64,000 nt of DNA from Paracoccus sp. S1E-3 (lineage in GTDB: Bacteria > Pseudomonadota > Alphaproteobacteria > Rhodobacterales > Rhodobacteraceae). Within the stretch, counting starts at the first letter, position 1, and every line of letters begins with the position of its first letter. This document shows, piece after piece, positions 57,981-64,000 of the stretch. The stretch covers positions 153,959 to 217,958 of the forward strand of contig NZ_JACEMU010000015.1 in assembly GCF_013868135.1 (NCBI RefSeq), given 5' to 3'. The notes below the pieces were generated by a model that had not been told where the DNA came from, did not search any database, and saw nothing but the letters and a program-made list of their open reading frames with translations. Made by a program: the position numbers and the translations under genes.

Positions 57981-59330
57981 ATGCAATTCGGACCAAGTTT
58001 CGGCTGGTTGAAGCGGTTCATGCCGCGCGGGCTTTATGGGCGTGCAGTACTGATCCTGCTGCTGCCGGTCTTCACCATGGTGCTGGTGGTGACGGTGATG
58101 TTCCTGCAGCGTCATTTCGAGGGCGTGACCCGGCAGATGACGGCCTCGGTCGCGCAGGAGGTGGGGTTCGTCGCCCGCAGTGTTGATCAGGCGCCCGATC
58201 TGGCCGCGGCCATCGCCCGCGGCAGCAATCTGAGCCGCAATCTGAACCTGCAATTCGACCTACCCGGCGCGGCGGTGACCAACAGCCGGGTGTTCTATGA
58301 CGTCTCGGGCCGGATCGTCGCGGACGAACTGCGCGCCAGCTTGCCCCTGCTGACGGCGGTGGAACTTGGCGATCTGAAGCAGGTTCGGGTGGGTCTGGAG
58401 GGCCCTTACGGTCCTTACACGCTGACTTTCGCGCGCAGCCGGGTCAGTGCCTCGAACCCGCATCAGCTGCTGGTTCTGCTGGGCTTCACGGCGGCGCTGA
58501 TGACGGTGATCGCGGGGATTTTCCTGCGCAACCAGCTGCGTCCGATCCGCCGGCTGGCGCAGGCGGCCGAGGATTACGGCAAGGGCCGCGTGACCCCTTA
58601 CCGGGCCGGCGGCGCGGCCGAGATCCGCAGCGCCGGGGCGGCTTTTCTGGATATGCGCCATCGGCTGGAACGGCTGGCCGAGCAGCGCGGCCTGATGCTC
58701 AGCGGGATCAGCCATGATCTGCGCACGCCCCTGACGCGGTTGCAGCTGTCGCTGTCGATGCTGTCGCCCGACATGCCCGCCGACGACGAGGAAATCGCCG
58801 CCATGCGCCGCGATGTCGAGGAGATGTCGCATATGGTCAACGCCTTTCTGGCCTTCGCGCGCGATGCGGCGGCGGATGGTGCGACCGAAAAGGTGGCGCT
58901 GCTGCCCTTCATCCAGCGCATCATCGACGACGCCGCCCGCGCGGGCCACCAGATCGAGCTGACCACCGCCAATGTCGGCGCGGATGCACAGGCGACCTTC
59001 CGCCCCGACACGTTGCGCAGAGCGCTGGATAACCTGATCGGCAATGCGACGCGTTACGGGTCCCGAGTCCGCATCGACCTGTCGCTCAGCCCGCGGGTGG
59101 TCAGAATCGCGGTCGAGGATGACGGCCCCGGCATTCCCGATGATCGGCACGAGGAAGCGATGCGCCCGTTCAGCCGGCTGGATCCCGGCCGCTCGCGCAA
59201 CAAGGGCGAAGGCGCGGGGCTGGGGCTGGCGCTCGCCGCCGATACGGCGCGGCTTCTGGGTGGGCAACTGCGGCTGTCGCGCAGCGCCGATCTTGGGGGG
59301 CTGCGCGCCGAGATCGCCTTTCCCCGCTGA
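57981..59330 (+). CDS. EnvZ-like sensor histidine kinase, no partner in view
   Basis: This 449-residue inner-membrane kinase has two transmembrane helices (about 21-42 and 163-183) with a periplasmic sensor of ~120 residues between them. A HAMP domain (LRPIRRLAQAAEDYGKGR) and the H-box with H245 in SGISHDLRTPLTRLQ follow. The ATPase motifs are N box (NLIGNATRYG), G1 (VEDDGPGIPDD) and G2 (GAGLGLALA). The order matches EnvZ/OmpR-type kinases. No response regulator gene flanks it here; the MBL gene is divergent on one side and the str operon begins on the other. Its regulator must be elsewhere. Confidence 0.9.
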   Translation: MQFGPSFGWLKRFMPRGLYGRAVLILLLPVFTMVLVVTVMFLQRHFEGVTRQMTASVAQEVGFVARSVDQAPDLAAAIARGSNLSRNLNLQFDLPGAAVTNSRVFYDVSGRIVADELRASLPLLTAVELGDLKQVRVGLEGPYGPYTLTFARSRVSASNPHQLLVLLGFTAALMTVIAGIFLRNQLRPIRRLAQAAEDYGKGRVTPYRAGGAAEIRSAGAAFLDMRHRLERLAEQRGLMLSGISHDLRTPLTRLQLSLSMLSPDMPADDEEIAAMRRDVEEMSHMVNAFLAFARDAAADGATEKVALLPFIQRIIDDAARAGHQIELTTANVGADAQATFRPDTLRRALDNLIGNATRYGSRVRIDLSLSPRVVRIAVEDDGPGIPDDRHEEAMRPFSRLDPGRSRNKGEGAGLGLALAADTARLLGGQLRLSRSADLGGLRAEIAFPR

Positions 59331-59454
59331 TCGCCCGCCCCCTGCCACAAGGGATTGGGGTCGGGGCGGAAATCTTGCCGCCGATGGGGTTGCGCGCCGG
59401 CGGGGCGTGCTTATATCGCCTGATCTGACGGGTGGCCAAGCAGGGCTGACCGTG

Positions 59455-59483
59455 TTGACAGCCAAGCCGATTCCGCCTATAGC
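59455..59483 (+). promoter_or_regulatory. Sigma-70-type promoter of the rpsL-rpsG-fusA-tuf operon
   Basis: TTGACA (59455-59460) and TATAGC (59478-59483) are separated by exactly 17 bases. The -35 is a full match and the -10 differs from TATAAT at two positions. Transcription would start near 59490, leaving a ~200-base leader before rpsL. Confidence 0.8.
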
Positions 59484-59566
59484 CCGCCCGACCCAGAGGG
59501 TTCGCCCCGCTGGGGCACCGAACCTGATGGTCAGAATTCGGCTTAATCGCCTGAATTCGCTAGGAG

Positions 59567-59605
59567 AGCCCCTCCGACTTCCCCGCGACGGGAAACGGAA
59601 GGGCT
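59567..59605 (+). promoter_or_regulatory. Leader hairpin upstream of rpsL, possible attenuator
   Basis: AGCCCCTCCG pairs with CGGAAGGGCT (one mismatch) around an inner TTCCC-CGCGAC-GGGAA stem. The structure is followed by TTGGCTTTTT. Placed between promoter and rpsL, it could be an attenuator or a ribosomal-protein target. Confidence 0.5.
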
Positions 59606-59692
59606 TTGGCTTTTTGCGATTCGCGCAACTGGCCGTCGAGAAGTGGCGCAACCATTGGTTGCGAGTATTGACAGAGCAAAACGGGGAACCGA

Positions 59693-60064
59693 ATGCCTAC
59701 GATCCAACAGCTGATCCGCAAACCGCGGCAGCCCAAGGTGCAGCGCTCGAAGTCGCAGCACCTTCAAGGATGCCCGCAGAAGCGCGGCGTCTGCACCCGC
59801 GTCTACACCACGACGCCGAAGAAACCGAACTCCGCCATGCGTAAGGTCGCCAAGGTGCGCCTGACGAATGGCTTCGAAGTCATCTCCTACATTCCGGGCG
59901 AAAAGCACAACCTGCAGGAACACAGCGTCGTGCTGATCCGCGGCGGCCGGGTGAAAGACCTTCCGGGTGTCCGTTACCACATCCTGCGCGGTGTGCTGGA
60001 TACCCAGGGTGTCAAAGACCGTCGTCAACGCCGTTCGAAATACGGCGCGAAGCGTCCGAAGTAA
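59693..60064 (+). CDS. rpsL: 30S ribosomal protein S12
   Basis: This 123-residue S12 protein of the small subunit lies at the decoding centre. [17 protein letters not shown] holds the streptomycin-related lysine (K43 region), and [13 protein letters not shown] the second such site. Residues at both sites look wild-type for sensitivity. It is the first gene of the str operon, 12 bases before rpsG. Confidence 0.98.
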   Translation: MPTIQQLIRKPRQPKVQRSKSQHLQGCPQKRGVCTRVYTTTPKKPNSAMRKVAKVRLTNGFEVISYIPGEKHNLQEHSVVLIRGGRVKDLPGVRYHILRGVLDTQGVKDRRQRRSKYGAKRPK

Positions 60065-60076
60065 GGAGAGCCATAG

Positions 60077-60547
60077 ATGTCCCGTCGTCACGCCGCTGAA
60101 AAGCGCGAAGTGCTGCCCGACGCCAAATATGGCGATCGCGTCCTCACGAAATTCATGAACAACCTGATGGTTGACGGCAAGAAATCCGTCGCCGAGCGCA
60201 TCGTCTACAGCGCGCTGGAGCGCGCGCAGTCGAAGCTGAAGCGCGAGCCGGTCGAGATCTTCCACGAAGCGCTGGAAAACGTGAAACCTTCCGTCGAAGT
60301 GCGTTCGCGCCGCGTCGGTGGTGCCACATACCAGGTTCCGGTCGAAGTCCGTCCGACCCGCCGCGAGGCGCTGGCGATCCGCTGGCTGATCACCGCCGCG
60401 AAGAACCGCAACGAAAACACGATGGAAGAACGCCTTGCCGGCGAACTGGCCGATGCCGTCAACGGCCGCGGCACCGCCGTGAAGAAGCGCGAAGACACGC
60501 ACAAGATGGCCGACGCCAACAAGGCGTTCAGCCACTACCGCTGGTAA
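60077..60547 (+). CDS. rpsG: 30S ribosomal protein S7
   Basis: This 156-residue S7 organises the 3' domain of 16S rRNA and is often the autogenous regulator of the str operon. It starts [15 protein letters not shown] and contains [22 protein letters not shown], the conserved S7 block. AAGGAGAG lies before the ATG. The stop is 18 bases from fusA. Confidence 0.98.
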   Translation: MSRRHAAEKREVLPDAKYGDRVLTKFMNNLMVDGKKSVAERIVYSALERAQSKLKREPVEIFHEALENVKPSVEVRSRRVGGATYQVPVEVRPTRREALAIRWLITAAKNRNENTMEERLAGELADAVNGRGTAVKKREDTHKMADANKAFSHYRW

Positions 60548-60565
60548 CCGGAAGGAAGGCCCACC

Positions 60566-62689
60566 ATGGCACGCGAATATCCGCTTCAGCGTTATCGTAA
60601 CTTCGGCATCATGGCCCACATCGATGCCGGCAAGACGACGACGACCGAGCGTATCCTTTACTACACCGGCAAGTCCCACAAGATCGGCGAAGTCCATGAC
60701 GGCGCCGCGACCATGGACTGGATGGAGCAGGAGGCCGAGCGCGGCATCACCATCACGTCCGCCGCGACGACCACCTTCTGGCAGCGCCACGAAGATCCCG
60801 ATTACGCGGAAGATCCCGAGGCGCGCAACCGCTTCAACATCATCGACACCCCCGGCCACGTCGACTTCACCATTGAAGTCGAACGCTCGCTGGCGGTTCT
60901 GGATGGTGCCATCTGTCTGCTCGACGCCAATGCCGGCGTTGAACCGCAGACCGAAACCGTGTGGCGTCAGGCCGACCGTTATGGCGTGCCGCGCATCGTT
61001 TTCGTCAACAAGATGGACAAGATCGGCGCCGACTATTTCAACTGCGTGCGCATGATCAAGGACCGCACCGGCGGCACCCCGTGCCCGATCGCCCTGCCGA
61101 TCGGCGCCGAGGACAAGCTGGAAGGCATCATCGACCTGATCAAGATGGAAGAATGGGTCTGGAAGGGTGAGGATCTCGGCGCAAGCTGGGTTCGTCAGCC
61201 GATCCGCGACGAGCTGAAAGATCTGGCCGACGAATGGCGCGCCAACATGATCGAACTGGCCGTCGAAATGGACGACGACGCCATGGAAGCCTATCTGGAA
61301 GGCAACGAGCCGGACGAAGACACCCTGCGCAAGCTGATCCGCAAGGGCACGCTGTCGCTGTCCTTCTTCCCGGTCATGGCCGGTTCGGCGTTCAAGAACA
61401 AAGGCGTGCAGCCGCTTCTGAACGCGGTGATCGACTTCCTGCCTTCGCCGCAGGATGTTCCGGTCCTGAAGGGCTTCAGCCCCGATGACGAAACCGAAGA
61501 ACGCAACATCGAGCGTCCCGCCGATGATGCGGCGCCCTTCTCGGCGCTGGCGTTCAAGATCATGAACGACCCCTTCGTCGGTTCGCTGACCTTTACTCGC
61601 ATCTATTCCGGTCAGCTCAAGAAGGGCGACCAGATGATGAACTCGACCAAAGGTCGGCGGGAACGCGTCGGCCGGATGATGGTGATGCACGCCATCAACC
61701 GCGAGGAGATCGAGGAAGCCTTCGCCGGCGACATCATCGCGCTGGCGGGCCTGAAGGAAACCACCACGGGGGATACCCTGTGTGATCCGGCCAAGCCGGT
61801 GGTTCTGGAAACCATGACCTTCCCCGAGCCGGTGATCGAGATCGCCGTGGAGCCGAAGTCGAAAGCGGACCAGGAGAAGATGGGCCTCGCCCTTCAGCGC
61901 CTGTCGGCCGAAGACCCGTCCTTCCGCGTCGAAACCGATCTGGAATCGGGTCAGACGATCATGAAGGGCATGGGCGAACTTCACCTCGACATCCTGGTCG
62001 ACCGCATGAAGCGCGAGTTCAAGGTCGAGGCGAATATCGGTGCGCCGCAGGTGGCTTACCGCGAGACCATCTCGCAGCCTGCCGAGATCGACTATACGCA
62101 CAAGAAACAGACCGGCGGGACCGGTCAGTTCGCGCGCGTCAAGCTGGCGATCACCCCGACCGAGCCGGGCGAAGGTTATTCGTTCGAATCGAAGATCGTG
62201 GGTGGTGCGGTGCCGAAGGAATACATCCCCGGCGTCGAAAAAGGCATCAAGTCCGTCATGGATTCGGGCCCGCTGGCCGGCTTCCCGGTGATCGACTTCA
62301 AGGTCGCGCTGCTGGACGGTGCGTTCCACGATGTTGACTCGTCGGTCCTGGCCTTCGAAATCGCCTCGCGCGCTGCGATGCGTGACGGTTTGAAAAAGGC
62401 CGGCGCGAAGCTGCTGGAACCGATCATGAAGGTCGAAGTCGTGACGCCGGAAGAATATACCGGTTCGATCATCGGCGACCTCACCTCCCGTCGCGGGATG
62501 GTGCGTGGTCAGGACAGCCGCGGCAATGCGAACGTCATCGACGCCTTCGTGCCGCTGGCCAATATGTTCGGCTATATCAACAACCTGCGCTCGATGTCTT
62601 CGGGCCGCGCAGTGTTCACGATGCAGTTCGACCATTACGATGCCGTGCCGCAGAACATCTCGGACGAGATCCAGAAGAAATATGCCTGA
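60566..62689 (+). CDS. fusA: Elongation factor G
   Basis: This 707-residue GTPase drives ribosomal translocation. G motifs are AHIDAGKTT (G1), ERGITITSA (G2), DTPGHVDF (G3) and NKMDKIGAD (G4). Domain IV has [11 protein letters not shown], and the C-terminal [19 protein letters not shown] is typical. A GGAAGGAAGG ribosome binding site precedes the ATG. Length is normal. It is separated from tuf by 67 bases with a GC hairpin. Confidence 0.99.
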   Translation: MAREYPLQRYRNFGIMAHIDAGKTTTTERILYYTGKSHKIGEVHDGAATMDWMEQEAERGITITSAATTTFWQRHEDPDYAEDPEARNRFNIIDTPGHVDFTIEVERSLAVLDGAICLLDANAGVEPQTETVWRQADRYGVPRIVFVNKMDKIGADYFNCVRMIKDRTGGTPCPIALPIGAEDKLEGIIDLIKMEEWVWKGEDLGASWVRQPIRDELKDLADEWRANMIELAVEMDDDAMEAYLEGNEPDEDTLRKLIRKGTLSLSFFPVMAGSAFKNKGVQPLLNAVIDFLPSPQDVPVLKGFSPDDETEERNIERPADDAAPFSALAFKIMNDPFVGSLTFTRIYSGQLKKGDQMMNSTKGRRERVGRMMVMHAINREEIEEAFAGDIIALAGLKETTTGDTLCDPAKPVVLETMTFPEPVIEIAVEPKSKADQEKMGLALQRLSAEDPSFRVETDLESGQTIMKGMGELHLDILVDRMKREFKVEANIGAPQVAYRETISQPAEIDYTHKKQTGGTGQFARVKLAITPTEPGEGYSFESKIVGGAVPKEYIPGVEKGIKSVMDSGPLAGFPVIDFKVALLDGAFHDVDSSVLAFEIASRAAMRDGLKKAGAKLLEPIMKVEVVTPEEYTGSIIGDLTSRRGMVRGQDSRGNANVIDAFVPLANMFGYINNLRSMSSGRAVFTMQFDHYDAVPQNISDEIQKKYA

Positions 62690-62697
62690 CAAGGGCA

Positions 62698-62721
62698 GGG
62701 CGGGGCTTTGCGGCCCCGCCC
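62698..62721 (+). other. GC-rich hairpin between fusA and tuf
   Basis: GGGCGGGGC and GCCCCGCCC form a perfect 9-bp stem with a 6-base loop. No T-run follows, so it is more likely an RNA-stability or processing element than a terminator. Confidence 0.6.
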
Positions 62722-62756
62722 GTCATGACACTCTGAACCAATGAGGAGCTAAGCCC

Positions 62757-63932
<1,176 letters not shown>

Positions 63933-63966
63933 TCCCCGGCCCTCGGGCCCGCGGAGATCAGGATGG

Positions 63967-63994
63967 AAAGGCCGCCCGACAGGGCGGCCTTTTT
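63967..63994 (+). terminator. Intrinsic terminator after tuf
   Basis: AAGGCCGCCC-GACA-GGGCGGCCTT is a perfect 10-bp stem with a tetraloop, followed by a T-run (63990-63994). It lies about 35 bases after the tuf stop and ends the str operon. Confidence 0.93.
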
Positions 63995-64000
63995 GCGTTG

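Larger units (their letters stand above)
59331..59692 (+). other. Leader and promoter region of the str operon
   Basis: This 362-base gene-free region before rpsL holds a consensus-like promoter (59455-59483) and a large hairpin with a nearby T-run (59567-59605). About 210 bases of leader lie between the promoter and rpsL. No small reading frame with a credible ribosome binding site was found in it. The end contains AACGGGGAACCG, which precedes the rpsL ATG. Confidence 0.7.

Noticed and set aside
59543..62692. A ~1050-codon minus-strand frame opposite rpsL, rpsG and fusA
   Set aside because: It is antisense to three conserved essential genes and has His/Arg/Asp-rich composition typical of a shadow frame.

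Overview
The window is GC-rich, densely packed alphaproteobacterial DNA. Gene content (assimilatory nas cluster under NasS/NasT, periplasmic napEFDABC, UDP-sulfoquinovose synthase, a glg operon, and str-operon proteins close to Rhodobacter/Paracoccus versions) points to a Rhodobacteraceae member, most likely Paracoccus or a close relative. This placement rests on gene content and recognised protein sequences, not on a database search.

Layout. 2-1554: end of a lactate-utilisation operon (lutB partial, lutC). 1704-3589: sulfolipid synthase sqdB, convergent with a TRIC-type channel gene. 15091-3695 (minus strand): a complete nitrate assimilation unit, nasT-nasS-[leader RNA]-nrtA-nrtB-nrtCD-nirB-nirD-nasA. 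The leader between nasS and nrtA carries two ANTAR-type hexaloop hairpins followed by an intrinsic terminator, the expected target of NasT antitermination. 26533-15273 (minus): glycogen operon glgP-glgB-glgC-glgA-glgX-pgm, with a divergent GH13 alpha-glucosidase. 28337-30355: TonB-dependent receptor. 35223-30577 (minus): napEFDABC. 35516-36830: a manganese-cupin of the hydroxynitrile-lyase type and an alpha/beta hydrolase. 42276-36764 (minus): an SbmA/YddA-like ABC protein, a cytoplasmic GH3 glycosidase and a GH144/glycoamylase-like protein, possibly a beta-glucan utilisation unit.

42725-50243 is an orphan type VI secretion effector cassette: vgrG, an Eag (DcrB/DUF1795) chaperone, a 1451-residue PAAR-Rhs protein tipped with a probable GIY-YIG/URI nuclease, and an Imm26-like immunity gene. 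It is followed by decayed DNA: a TonB-receptor fragment joined to a truncated TRAP binding protein, katE, and an FAD oxidoreductase pseudogene with a deletion and an in-frame stop. Then come a ribbon-helix-helix regulator with tandem 11-bp repeats in its promoter, a PHB-depolymerase-like esterase, a Cys-rich zinc-ribbon ORF and tRNA-Asn. The window ends with housekeeping genes: an MBL hydrolase, an orphan EnvZ-like kinase, and the str operon rpsL-rpsG-fusA-tuf with a consensus-like promoter and a strong terminator.

Taken together, the nas genes import nitrate and reduce it to ammonium in the cytoplasm, while nap reduces nitrate in the periplasm using quinol electrons. The glg genes cover glycogen synthesis, branching, phosphorolysis and debranching, and pgm links these to central metabolism. 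No CRISPR array, insertion sequence, rRNA or complete prophage was seen.
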